Below, piece by piece: positions 47,118 to 55,844 of a stretch of 64,000 bases of DNA. The stretch is from Calothrix anomala FACHB-343. Lineage in GTDB: Bacteria > Cyanobacteriota > Cyanobacteriia > Cyanobacteriales > Nostocaceae. A program made the position numbers and the translations under genes. The stretch lies in assembly GCF_014696435.1 (NCBI RefSeq), contig NZ_JACJQG010000017.1:62001-126000 (forward strand). Direction: 5' to 3'. Position 1 is the first letter of the stretch. Each line of letters starts with the position of its first letter. Under the pieces are notes generated by a model, which saw only the letters and a program-made list of their open reading frames with translations, was not told the origin of the DNA and made no database searches.

Positions 47118-47249
47118 CTAAGGGACTTCCAGAAAATAAATTATCCAATTTCCGAGAGAAGATATTTTGATTTTCCCCCTGCTCCCTGCCCCCTGCCCCT
47201 CTGCCTACACAGTGATAGTATATTTTTTTAGTTGGAAGTCCCTAATCCC
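47118..47249. mobile_element. MITE-like element with GGGACTTCC ends, copy 2
   Basis: It starts TAAGGGACTTCCAGAAAATA and ends TTAGTTGGAAGTCCCTAA. It has the same termini as the element at 20390-20552 but in the opposite orientation, and also TAA on both sides. The middle is a CCCCTGC-type repeat unrelated to that of copy 1. Confidence 0.7.
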
Positions 47250-47728
47250 TAGCTCCTAGCCCCTATTTTCTTGCGAGAAACAAGATAATGCTGCAAATTC
47301 CGCGATTGGGGTTGAGTGATGATAGAAGATGGGCGAGGTGATACTGAATTGCGCAGCAGCAGTAAAGGAATGCTGAGAAAGCCTAAAATCATCACTAATG
47401 CCGTAATTATCCACACTGACAAGCGATTTGGTTGATAATTACCGCGTTCAATTTGCCAGAATACCTGATTGTATTGCCAAGCGGCTAAGGCAATGGTCAA
47501 AATGCCAATAATCACTAAAAAAATTCCTAAATTCTGCGAATTAAATAGAGGATGGACTTGTGGCTCTTTTTGTGATATTGCAGCATTAAGCTGATGTAAA
47601 AATAGACCGAATCTTGCGATCGCAAAACCAAAGCCAATCAAAGCAATCGAAGTCCGCAGCCAAGCCAAAAAAGTACGCTCATTTGCTTGATGCTCCCGTT
47701 GACGGTCTATTTTCGGCATTTTATCCAT
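47249..47728 (-). CDS. DUF202 family membrane protein
   Basis: 159 residues with three membrane helices (about 27-47, 70-90 and 105-125). The DUF202 signature REHQANERTFLAWLRTSIAL lies near the N-terminus, followed by GFGFAIARFGLF. Family members such as E. coli YidH are of unknown function. The start is ATG 47728; a second Met three codons later is possible. The MITE-like element abuts the 3' end. Confidence 0.88.
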   Translation of the reverse strand: MDKMPKIDRQREHQANERTFLAWLRTSIALIGFGFAIARFGLFLHQLNAAISQKEPQVHPLFNSQNLGIFLVIIGILTIALAAWQYNQVFWQIERGNYQPNRLSVWIITALVMILGFLSIPLLLLRNSVSPRPSSIITQPQSRNLQHYLVSRKKIGARS

Positions 47729-47905
47729 GCATTTCTTCCTATTCCAGCATCCCCGACTGAATATACATACGTGCTAGAACAGGAAAATTCATCTCCACAA
47801 GGGTACATAATCAAAAGAAAATTCTCAAAAACATATCTCCTGACAGAGACTTTAAAGCAGTCTAGTAAGCGAAAATAATCATCAGCAATCGATTAGGGTG
47901 ATGCT

Positions 47906-48211
47906 ATGTTTCGTCTAACTCAAATTATGCGGAACTTCTACCTTCGGCTAGAAGGTGTTTTTTCTGTAATTTTCCGAAGTGTAGGTAATTTTTTTCAAAG
48001 CTTCTTTGGTTTTTTTGCCAAACTGTTTGGATTTAGTGAATCTGGTTATTTTTTAGAATCAGATCAAGCACAAACCATTAAGCGAAGCGAAACTCCACAG
48101 TTAACTGAACCTAAACAAGATACCCCAACTCTCACCCCTGCCAGCAAGCGCCGCGCTAATGCCAAAATGGACTATTACCTCAACATGGCTCGCGATATTA
48201 AAAAGAATTAA
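47906..48211 (+). CDS. Small conserved cyanobacterial protein
   Basis: 101 residues. Residues 10-50 are aromatic-rich (FYLRLEGVFSVIFRSVGNFF; QSFFGFFAKLFGFSESGYFL), which looks like a membrane-associating amphipathic region. The basic C-terminus (SKRRANAKMDYYLNMARDIK) appears conserved. It has no known domain. It stands alone upstream of the convergent rsgA gene. Confidence 0.65.
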   Translation: MFRLTQIMRNFYLRLEGVFSVIFRSVGNFFQSFFGFFAKLFGFSESGYFLESDQAQTIKRSETPQLTEPKQDTPTLTPASKRRANAKMDYYLNMARDIKKN

Positions 48212-48303
48212 GGCGCAGATTAACCGCGCCAAATATGGTAGCAGTTTGGTGATGTTCTCAAGTTAATTCCCAGAACAAACACCTCTGCACCTACTAATTC
48301 AAC

Positions 48304-49365
48304 TCAATGTTTGTGGTGATGTCGCATAGCCTTATGGATTTTCTTCCATCGTTCTTTCTCAGCTAATTGTGCCCTTTGGTCTTGTTTACGGGCTGAGTAT
48401 TCTAGTTCCTTTTGTAACTTTTGGTAACTGAGGAATCGAGAATAATCGAGTAGCTGTTCTGACAAAGCCTGTTGTACAGCACAACCAGGTTCTTGTTGAT
48501 GCTGACAATCGCGGAAGCGACAATTTTGGGCTAAAGTTTCAATGTCTGCAAAAGTTTCTTGCAAACTTTCATCGCCCGCCCAAATTTGAATTTCTCTCAT
48601 ACCAGGGGTGTCAATAATTAAGCCCCCATTGGGGAGTAATATCAACTGACGCTGGGTTGTTGTATGTCTCCCTCGGTCGTCACCTTGGCGTACTGATTGT
48701 ACAGCTTGTAGGGCTTCACCTTTAAGTTGATTGGTAATGGTAGATTTACCCACACCAGATGAACCTAACAAAGCTACTGTCTGTCCTGGTTGTAAGTAAG
48801 ATGTTAAAGCATCCAAGCCTTGATTATTGGCAGCACTTAACACTACTATTGGTACACCAATCGCAACAGCTTCTACTTCCGCCAAGCAAGATTCCAGAGA
48901 ATCACACAAGTCAGCCTTATTTAACACAATCACTGGATTAGCACCGCTTTCCCAAGCCAGAATCAAATAGCGCTCAATTCGTCTGGGGTTAAAGTCACCA
49001 TCTAAACCCGATACCAGAAATACTGTATCAACATTGGCGGCAACAATTTGCTCCTCTGTTTTATTACCTACAGTCTTGCGAGAAAATTTACTTTTCCTGG
49101 GTAATATTCCCTGGATAGTTGCTTGTTTTTGTGACTCTTGTACCCGAATAATTACCCAATCTCCCACAGCAGGAAAGTCTTGGGGTTGAATCGCCTGATG
49201 TCTGAGTTTACCTGCAATTTTAGCTGTTAGTTCACCCTGTTCGCCGATCAGAGTGTAGGTATGTTTGTATTCAACAGCAACTCTACCAACAGTAAATCCT
49301 TGTTGGCGATATGGTTCAAAGCTGCGAGCAAAAAAGCTACTCCAGCCTAAATCATTTAAATTCAC
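48304..49365 (-). CDS. rsgA: Ribosome small-subunit maturation GTPase RsgA
   Basis: Circularly permuted GTPase that helps mature the 30S subunit. The 353 residues show an N-terminal OB domain, then G4 (VLNKADLCD) before G1 ([16 protein letters not shown]) and G3 ([11 protein letters not shown]), the permuted order of the family. A zinc-binding module follows, C-x5-C-x-H-x5-C ([14 protein letters not shown]). The C-terminal [20 protein letters not shown] tail is basic. It is intact and convergent with the preceding small gene. Confidence 0.95.
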   Translation of the reverse strand: MNLNDLGWSSFFARSFEPYRQQGFTVGRVAVEYKHTYTLIGEQGELTAKIAGKLRHQAIQPQDFPAVGDWVIIRVQESQKQATIQGILPRKSKFSRKTVGNKTEEQIVAANVDTVFLVSGLDGDFNPRRIERYLILAWESGANPVIVLNKADLCDSLESCLAEVEAVAIGVPIVVLSAANNQGLDALTSYLQPGQTVALLGSSGVGKSTITNQLKGEALQAVQSVRQGDDRGRHTTTQRQLILLPNGGLIIDTPGMREIQIWAGDESLQETFADIETLAQNCRFRDCQHQQEPGCAVQQALSEQLLDYSRFLSYQKLQKELEYSARKQDQRAQLAEKERWKKIHKAMRHHHKH

Positions 49366-49504
49366 TGATATTTCCTCAATGTGTGCTACTTGCGCTGCAC
49401 AAGGCTCACAGAGGAGACACTACCTAATTTATGGGAGATGAGCCGCTTCTCAATTTCCCAAATTACGAATTACGAATTAGATAAGTGTCTGTCAATTCTA
49501 GATT

Positions 49505-49603
49505 TCATTCCTGGAAGTTAGAGGATTGAACAAGAATCCCTGTACCTTGTGTCCGTTGAGTTGAAGTGGTTAATATCACCCGGACTGTTACAAACTCAGT
49601 CAT
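49505..49603 (-). CDS. Possible 32-residue small protein
   Basis: Short frame upstream of rsgA on the same strand. Its ATG at 49603 has a strong Shine-Dalgarno-like GGGAGGAA seven bases ahead, better than most genes in the window. The product (MTEFVTVRVILTTSTQ...) matches nothing I know. It could be a leader peptide of rsgA, 139 bases before its start, or chance. Coding is not proven. Confidence 0.3.
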   Translation of the reverse strand: MTEFVTVRVILTTSTQRTQGTGILVQSSNFQE

Positions 49604-49889
49604 CTTGCTTCCTCCCGACATACTACAAGGAATAATCTACATTATTACATGACCTGATTCCAGAAAAATCAATACAGAATATTAATCATTGCTTAATATC
49701 TGAGGGAATCAGGGCAAGGTGTTGCAAAATTTTTACAAGCAGATATACTGAATAAAAGAGGGTTAAAAAAACTTTCAAAGTTCTGAATAAAGGGGAGAAG
49801 CTAACTACCAAAAAAGCAGCTAGCTTCTGGCGTAATCTACCGTGTCTTTGTCTTCAGCCGTTTACTGCTCCATTTCCCATACTAAGCTT

Positions 49890-49934
49890 GTCATTTTTTT
49901 TTGTCAAGCTGTCATTTAAAAATGACATAAAAAA
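49890..49934. promoter_or_regulatory. TGTCA operator array upstream of the RHH-like gene
   Basis: The perfect palindrome TGTCATTTAAAAATGACA lies at 49910-49927. Further half sites are TGTCAT at about 49890, TGTCAA at 49902 and ATGTC near 49935. The array sits 65-110 bases before the start of a gene for a small RHH-like protein, where a self-binding repressor site would be expected. Confidence 0.5.
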
Positions 49935-49999
49935 ATGTCTTGCATTTCAGACTTCATGAGAGAAAATAAGACAAGCATGATATTTGAGGATTTCAGCAT

Positions 50000-50455
50000 A
50001 TGACTGATAAAAGACGCTCTGATGACTACAAGCAAATCAGTGGCTACATTCCCCTGGATTTAGCCCTGGAGTTTAAAAGCATTTGTGCCCGCTTAGGCAT
50101 TTCCCAAAGCGACGCGATGGAAGAAATGGCGCAAGAGTGGGTAGCCAAAAAGACAGGTTCTCATTTTCTCAAATCTGGAAAAGCTGCTCCACTGACAATT
50201 GCCGATGTAGTAAGGGCTAACATGGCAAAACTTAAGTGCTGTGGGTTAAAAAATTTGCCAGCCTTAGCCAAAGGTGAAGTGCTACCAACACCAGGAGACT
50301 TTGCAATTATTACATCGGCTTTAGATATTTCTGAGGAAGACAGACAAAAAATTTGGCAAGAAACTTTTAAAATTTCCGTGTATCAAGATTATCCGGGTGT
50401 AAAAGTATATAGAAATTCTGGAGGTGTCAAAGAAGATGAGTGTGAGTATTCTTAG
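50000..50455 (+). CDS. RHH-like DNA-binding protein (first gene of a regulatory pair)
   Basis: 151 residues. Residues about 10-50 (KQISGYIPLDLALEFKSICA, then RLGISQSDAMEEMAQEWVAK) fit a ribbon-helix-helix DNA-binding fold. Residues about 70-125 (TIADVVRANMAKLKCCGLKN; DFAIITSALDISEEDRQKIW) look like a second helical unit. No catalytic motif is present. It overlaps the next gene by 20 bases, so the two are translationally coupled. An upstream palindrome with repeated TGTCA half sites suggests autoregulation. I know no name for this family. Confidence 0.6.
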   Translation: MTDKRRSDDYKQISGYIPLDLALEFKSICARLGISQSDAMEEMAQEWVAKKTGSHFLKSGKAAPLTIADVVRANMAKLKCCGLKNLPALAKGEVLPTPGDFAIITSALDISEEDRQKIWQETFKISVYQDYPGVKVYRNSGGVKEDECEYS

Positions 50456-51116
50456 AATCCTCAACTTACCAGGGTGGAACTTTAAAATGTCTTACGATGG
50501 GGTCTCTATTTTTGCCCCAACTAAGCGTGATGCCACTTATATAGCTCGCAGTTACGGTGAGGCTTTTAGCGAAACCGCATGTAAACTTAATGGCAAAGTA
50601 AAAATTCAGTGGCGAGGCTGTAAGCAACCAATTGAATTTTTTGGGTGGATGGCTAGCGAACAACCGCCTACAGCGTCGGAAACAGCCGAAGGAATTCTGC
50701 AAAATGAGGGTGCAGTATTTTGCAGCCAATTGCGCGTACCATCACAATTGTTGTACCGTATGGTTGCGGCTGCAGAAAATGAGCGTCCGGTGAGCATCGT
50801 TAGACAAGATACTCGCAAGCAAATTATTGTTAACCAGCCAATGGCAGAAATGCTACAGACACCACCAGAAATTGCTACTCAAAGGATCATGACTCAGTTT
50901 TGGCTACCTGAGGATTTAGCCGAACTAGAACGCAGATTACACAATGATAGGCAATTTACTTGGACTTATTCTGCGGGATTGAATGAGAGAGCTTGGGCAA
51001 TTCTCACCACGCAGTTTGAGGCTTTTGAGGTGGATGGTATATGGTACAGACAGGGAATCAGCTTGGCAAGTCCTCAACTAGTACCCATACCTCCAGGGGT
51101 GTTGGAACAAGCTTAA
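50436..51116 (+). CDS. PAS-like sensor-type protein (second gene of the pair)
   Basis: 226 residues from ATG 50436, which has GGAGGT ten bases ahead (preferred over GTG 50424). Residues 1-90 have no family that I recognise. Residues about 100-215 resemble a PAS domain: RPVSIVRQDTRKQIIVNQPM, the loop MLQTPPEIATQRIMTQFWLP, ERRLHNDRQFTWTYSAGLN and the last strand FEAFEVDGIWYRQGISLA. There is no kinase, GGDEF or other output domain, so output may run through the coupled DNA-binding partner. That is inference. Confidence 0.6.
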   Translation: MSVSILRILNLPGWNFKMSYDGVSIFAPTKRDATYIARSYGEAFSETACKLNGKVKIQWRGCKQPIEFFGWMASEQPPTASETAEGILQNEGAVFCSQLRVPSQLLYRMVAAAENERPVSIVRQDTRKQIIVNQPMAEMLQTPPEIATQRIMTQFWLPEDLAELERRLHNDRQFTWTYSAGLNERAWAILTTQFEAFEVDGIWYRQGISLASPQLVPIPPGVLEQA

Positions 51117-51631
51117 ATTAACAATTTGGCTCCTTCACGAATTAGAAAATCATCAGGTGTATCATTGATTTTTCTATTTCGGGGTGCATTCTTTAGTTAA
51201 ATTACCAGTATTTACGATCGCGTTTTAAATTTTCAGATTAAAAATTGCTGCAATCGGGGTATTTATCGTCATTCTCTTCAGGACATCTACCTAATTCTTT
51301 CTGAGAACCCCGATATGATGACAAAATAATTACTAATTCGTAATTCGTAATTAAGATGCAGAGTGGTCGTTTTAGGTGCGGAAGTTAACTGTTCTGACAA
51401 TTGTGGATGTTTAGTTTTGGTAAATGCACCCTTGACACTCCATTGCACTGACCAAATTTACCTTGACTTTTACTAAGAAATCGTATCCATCCTTACAATT
51501 TGCTTTGTTCTTAGCTATTTTCTCCGTGTGACAGAATAATAAGCTGATGCACAAGGAAGATTGTGTCTCAGGAAAGGTTTTTTGTGGTGTTTGGTGTGGT
51601 AATGTTTTTTAGACAAAAAGATAGCTAAACC
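51117..51631. other. Spacer before the S9 peptidase gene
   Basis: AT-rich and non-coding. Two or three ATTCGTA heptamers lie at about 51333-51352. No hairpin or frame of note. Confidence 0.5.
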
Positions 51632-53560
51632 ATGACTACACCAGAGATAGCAGCTTATGGAGCTTGGCGATCGCCGATTACTACAGATTTAATTACCTCC
51701 CAAACCATCGGCTTAGGACAAATTTGGCTTGATGGCGAGGATATATACTGGAGCGAATTACGACCATCAGAAAAAGGAAGGAACGTAATTGTTCGGTTAA
51801 AAGATGGTGAAGTTAGCGACGTAACCCCGGCTGGCTATAACGTCCGTACCCGTGTTCATGAATATGGCGGTGCTTCTTTTTTAGTAGTAAATGGCACAGT
51901 GTACTTTGTTAACTTTGCCGACCAGCGCCTTTATCGTCAATCTGCTGATAGCGCACCACAAGCTATCACACCAGAAGTAGCAAAACGCTATGCAGACGCT
52001 ATCTTTGACCATCAACGCCAACGGATTATTTGCGTGTGCGAGGATCATAGCGTTACTGGGCAAGAAGCTGTCAATACTGTGGTAAGTATTGGATTGACAG
52101 CAGATAGTACGCCGCAGCAATTAGTCGCAGGTAACGATTTTTACGCCGCACCGCGCCTGAGTCCTGATGGTTCGCGCTTGGCTTGGCTAAGTTGGAACCA
52201 TCCAAATATGCCTTGGGATGGTACGGAACTTTGGATAGCAGAAGTTCAAGCAGATGGATTTTTAGGCAAAGCCGAAAAAATTGCCGGGGGTAGAGAAGAA
52301 TCTATATTTCAACCTCAATGGTCGCCAGACGGTACGCTATACTTTATTTCTGACCGCACAGGCTGGTGGAATCTTTATCGCTGGCAAAATCAGACTGTGG
52401 AAGCCTTAACCGAGATAACAGCAGAGTTTGGTAAACCTCTGTGGGTGTTAGGGATGCGCACCTATGATTTTGAGTCAAGCGATCGCATTATTTGCACTTA
52501 TACTCAAGAAGGTATTTGGCATTTAGCAAGTCTCGATACCAAAACCAAGCAACTAGAACCACTACCAAATCCTGACACAGAAATTTCTTCACTACATACA
52601 ACCCCTGGTAAAGTCATTTTTATCGGTGGTTCTCCGACTGAGCAAACAGCTATTGTGCAGTTAGACTTGGCTAGTAAACAGCTGGAAGTGCTACGCCGCG
52701 CCAGTGAAGTGAAAATAGAGGCTGGTTATCTTTCCTTACCCCAAGCTATTGCCTACCCTACAAGCGATGGTAAGACAGCTTACGCCTTATTTTATCCACC
52801 ACAAAATCAAGATTACACCGCACCTGTGGGTGAAAAACCACCGTTAATTGTGAATAGCCACGGTGGCCCTACAGCCGCAGCTGGGACTAGTTTAGACTTG
52901 AGCATTCAATATTGGACGAGTCGCGGTATTGCAGTTTTAGATGTTAATTATGGTGGTAGTACCGGTTATGGCAGAGAATACCGTCAAAGATTAGATGGAC
53001 AATGGGGAATTGTCGATGTTGATGATTGCGTTGATGGGGCGCGTTATTTGGTAGAAAAAGGAGCAGTAGACGGTAATCGCCTAGCAATTTCTGGTGGGAG
53101 TGCGGGTGGTTATACAACGCTGTGTGCTTTAACTTTCCGCGATACGTTTAAAGCAGGTGCGAGTCACTACGGCGTCAGCGATTTGGAAGCTTTAGCGCGA
53201 GATACCCACAAATTTGAATCGAGATATTTAGACCGCTTAATTGGTAAGTATCCCGAACAGCAGCAGATTTATCAAGAGCGATCGCCAATTAATTTTACCG
53301 AACGTCTAGCCTCGCCTGTAATTTTCTTTCAAGGATTGGAAGACCAAGTAGTACCACCTAACCAGACAGAAGCAATGGTAACAGCATTGCGAGTTAAAGG
53401 TGTTCCCGTAGCTTACCTTCCCTTTGCAGGGGAGCAACATGGGTTCCGACAAGCAGAGAATATCAAGCGTTCTTTAGAAGGGGAACTTTACTTTTACTCG
53501 CAGATTTTTGGCTTTGAATTAGCTGATGCTGTAGAACCTTTACGAATTGAAAACTTTTGA
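51632..53560 (+). CDS. S9 family prolyl oligopeptidase-like serine peptidase
   Basis: 642 residues, cytoplasmic (no signal). The N-terminal beta-propeller covers about 1-380, with repeated SPDGSRLAWLSWN- and SPDGTLYFISDRTG-like blades. The alpha/beta-hydrolase domain covers about 395-640. The nucleophile Ser lies in SGGSAGGYTTL near residue 489, Asp in GLEDQVVPP and His in GEQHGFRQ, the S9C acylaminoacyl-peptidase arrangement. These enzymes cleave short peptides or acylated residues. It abuts the convergent next gene with no gap. Confidence 0.92.
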   Translation: MTTPEIAAYGAWRSPITTDLITSQTIGLGQIWLDGEDIYWSELRPSEKGRNVIVRLKDGEVSDVTPAGYNVRTRVHEYGGASFLVVNGTVYFVNFADQRLYRQSADSAPQAITPEVAKRYADAIFDHQRQRIICVCEDHSVTGQEAVNTVVSIGLTADSTPQQLVAGNDFYAAPRLSPDGSRLAWLSWNHPNMPWDGTELWIAEVQADGFLGKAEKIAGGREESIFQPQWSPDGTLYFISDRTGWWNLYRWQNQTVEALTEITAEFGKPLWVLGMRTYDFESSDRIICTYTQEGIWHLASLDTKTKQLEPLPNPDTEISSLHTTPGKVIFIGGSPTEQTAIVQLDLASKQLEVLRRASEVKIEAGYLSLPQAIAYPTSDGKTAYALFYPPQNQDYTAPVGEKPPLIVNSHGGPTAAAGTSLDLSIQYWTSRGIAVLDVNYGGSTGYGREYRQRLDGQWGIVDVDDCVDGARYLVEKGAVDGNRLAISGGSAGGYTTLCALTFRDTFKAGASHYGVSDLEALARDTHKFESRYLDRLIGKYPEQQQIYQERSPINFTERLASPVIFFQGLEDQVVPPNQTEAMVTALRVKGVPVAYLPFAGEQHGFRQAENIKRSLEGELYFYSQIFGFELADAVEPLRIENF

Positions 53561-53986
53561 TTATTCTCTTTCGTGCTGCGGCTGATTTTGCGGACGACGG
53601 AGAAACCAATACCATCCAGAGCCTTTACGAGTCAGCCAGGAATCTTCTAAATCGGGATTATAGTCAGGGAAATCGGAAAATTGATTATCATCATGGACGC
53701 GAATTCTCAAATTCTGACAATTTCCTTCAATATCAATTGTCACAGTCTGATTATCGCTCTGGTTTGGGCGTAAGAGGCTATCTCTCATAATGCGTCGGGT
53801 TCTCTCTACTCTATTACTAGGAAGACAACGCACTCTGACTAAAGAACTGTCATTAGGGTTATCTAAAAGATAGGGTAGTACTGAAGAGTCGCGATTTCTC
53901 GGAGTTTCGGCGCTGGCTAAAGAGGTGATTGATAGCAAGAGAATTGTACTCAAGCTAATAATTCTGGCTCCAGGTGGGCTATTCAT
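53561..53986 (-). CDS. Exported small protein of unknown function
   Basis: 141 residues with a signal peptide (RIISLSTILLLSITSLASAE, cleavage after ASA near residue 26). The mature part has two Cys (RVRCLPSNR and EGNCQNLR) likely forming a disulfide, acidic segments, and an aromatic C-terminus (GSGWYWFLRRPQNQ). It matches no domain that I know. Its stop codon directly abuts the convergent S9 peptidase stop. Confidence 0.65.
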   Translation of the reverse strand: MNSPPGARIISLSTILLLSITSLASAETPRNRDSSVLPYLLDNPNDSSLVRVRCLPSNRVERTRRIMRDSLLRPNQSDNQTVTIDIEGNCQNLRIRVHDDNQFSDFPDYNPDLEDSWLTRKGSGWYWFLRRPQNQPQHERE

Positions 53987-54088
53987 GGTATTTCTTCTTA
54001 ATTAAAGACAGTAATTGCCAGGGCGGTAACCCCGGCAGAGCATTTATTTAGAATTTCAAATCAAATACTAGTGTCAATTAGTAATAAC

Positions 54089-54736
54089 TTATTTATTTTC
54101 TAGCAGTTGATTAACTTGCGCGCCTCTGCGACCAGTTTTAATTTCATAACGGCGGGTGAGGTTGTCTTCGTAGTTCATATCTCTAGCAGCTGCTGAGTTC
54201 ACAAAAGCATCGCAATTTTTACCTTGAACTACTGTAGAGGAACTGCTGCTATTTTCTTCATTGCGGTTATTACGAGTATCTTTAGAATCGCTGTTATTTC
54301 GGCTACCTTGGCTAGCACCGCTACCGCTAACGCCAATACCTAAGAAGCTGACACCACCGCCACCGCCATCATTATGGCTTTGAGAAGAACTAGAACGAGT
54401 GCTAGTAGAAGTAGCGATCGCAATTTTAGCGGAACTGTTGCGGGTGTTGCTACCTAAACCCACATCGCTACATAATGCACGAGGATCATTAGCGAGAGTT
54501 TTCGGGTCAACCCAAGATTGATGATCCCCCAAACCTTGAATTTCACTGTTACCTACGGGATTGCTGGGAGTGCTAGGTGTAGAAGTGCTAGGAGTACCAT
54601 TACCAACAGCTGCGCCAGGTTTAAAGATACCCGCCGACTGTACATCAAATGGCCCGGCGAATGCTGGTACTGTAGCGGTTAACAGTGCAGTAGCGGTAAG
54701 TAAAGAGCTAGTTAGGTTACGGAATTTCATAATCAT
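54089..54736 (-). CDS. Exported low-complexity Ser/Gly/Asn-rich protein
   Basis: 215 residues with a signal peptide (LLTATALLTATVPAFAGPF, cleavage near residue 27). Pro/Thr-rich (GTPSTSTPSTPSNP), Gly-rich and Ser/Asn-rich tracts occupy residues 45-170. Two Cys (ALCSDVG and GKNCDAF) bracket the low-complexity region. The C-terminus (NYEDNLTRRYEIKTGRRGAQ) is more ordered. The function is unknown; a surface or periplasmic protein is likely. Confidence 0.65.
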   Translation of the reverse strand: MIMKFRNLTSSLLTATALLTATVPAFAGPFDVQSAGIFKPGAAVGNGTPSTSTPSTPSNPVGNSEIQGLGDHQSWVDPKTLANDPRALCSDVGLGSNTRNSSAKIAIATSTSTRSSSSQSHNDGGGGGVSFLGIGVSGSGASQGSRNNSDSKDTRNNRNEENSSSSSTVVQGKNCDAFVNSAAARDMNYEDNLTRRYEIKTGRRGAQVNQLLENK

Positions 54737-54848
54737 TTTCCTTGATTTTCAGTGTTTGTCTTGGGCTTTCATCCCTTCACTTACTCATAGGTTGACCGAG
54801 AGAAGTTTATGCACCCCTTGGGGAAATTTTTTTGTAAATCCTGGGGAA

Positions 54849-54966
54849 GGGAAAGGGGGACAAGCAGGACAAGGGAGACAAGGGGGACAAGGAGGACAAG
54901 GGGGACAAGCAGGAAAAACAAATTACCAATGCCCAATGCCCAATGCCCAATGCCCAATGCCCAATG
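54849..54966. repeat. GGGGGACAA nonamers and CCCAATG heptamers
   Basis: Seven 9-base units (GGGGGACAA, GCAGGACAA and variants) at 54850-54915, then five CCCAATG heptamers at 54928-54965. Confidence 0.9.
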
Positions 54967-55030
54967 AATAATGACTATTGACCAAAAATTGGGATAAATA
55001 AGTGAATCGTCTTGAGGTTTTTACCAAACT

Positions 55031-55615
55031 ATGCAGTACCCTTTAGAACTGACTTTTAAATTTTGGGCGTTAGCGCCGCAAATATCGATTGTTGATAGTC
55101 AAGGTAATTTGGTTTTCTATCTCAAGCAGAAATTGTTTAAGCTAAAGGAAGCAATTACGATTTTTGCTGATGTAGAACAAACTCGTCCGCTTTTTTATAT
55201 TAAAGCTGACCGAATTATCGATTTTTCGGCACGTTATAACTTTAGCGATAGCGAAGGTAGAGAAATTGGTGCTGTGAAACGGCGAGGATTGCGATCGCTC
55301 TGGCGCGCCCGCTATGACATATTTGATGGTGAGACTAGCAATCTCACTATCCAAGAGAAAAACCCTTGGGTAAAAGTTGCTGATGCTTTATTTGCAGAGA
55401 TACCAGTTGTCGGGTTGTTCACTGGTTATGTCTTTAACCCAGTTTATCTAGTTAGCCGCGCTGATGGTACTATTGTCATGCGGTTAGAGAAAATTCCCTC
55501 GTTTCTCTCCAGAAGATTTACAATTAAACAAGTCGATCAATTAAGCGATCGCGAACAAGAGCAAGTTCTTTTAAGTTTGTTGATGATGCTGCTTATAGAA
55601 CGCAATCGCGGCTAG
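55031..55615 (+). CDS. LURP-one-related / scramblase-like fold protein
   Basis: 194 residues. The pattern of LURP-one-related proteins is visible: ISIVDSQGNLVFYLKQKLFK, a DRIIDFSARYNFSDSEGREI segment, AVKRRGLRSLWRARYDIFDG and a hydrophobic C-terminal helix flanked by NPVYLVSRADGTIVMRLEK. The fold is a twelve-stranded barrel around one helix. Function in bacteria is unknown. It stands alone. Confidence 0.72.
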   Translation: MQYPLELTFKFWALAPQISIVDSQGNLVFYLKQKLFKLKEAITIFADVEQTRPLFYIKADRIIDFSARYNFSDSEGREIGAVKRRGLRSLWRARYDIFDGETSNLTIQEKNPWVKVADALFAEIPVVGLFTGYVFNPVYLVSRADGTIVMRLEKIPSFLSRRFTIKQVDQLSDREQEQVLLSLLMMLLIERNRG

Positions 55616-55844
55616 TTACAGTTAATACCAATTCAAAATTCAAAATTAAGAAATCTATATTTTGCTAAGGTTTCTGGATTTGGATCTTTTTCATGATTTT
55701 TAGTGAATTGGTATAACCCATATTCATGATTATTGTAGAGGAGACATCCAAATGATTCTCCTCAAATTATCCAATTTTGAGAGCAAAGAAATAATCCAAT
55801 TCTTTCTCCTCTGCTCCCTCTGCTCCCTCTGCTTCTTTTGTTAT

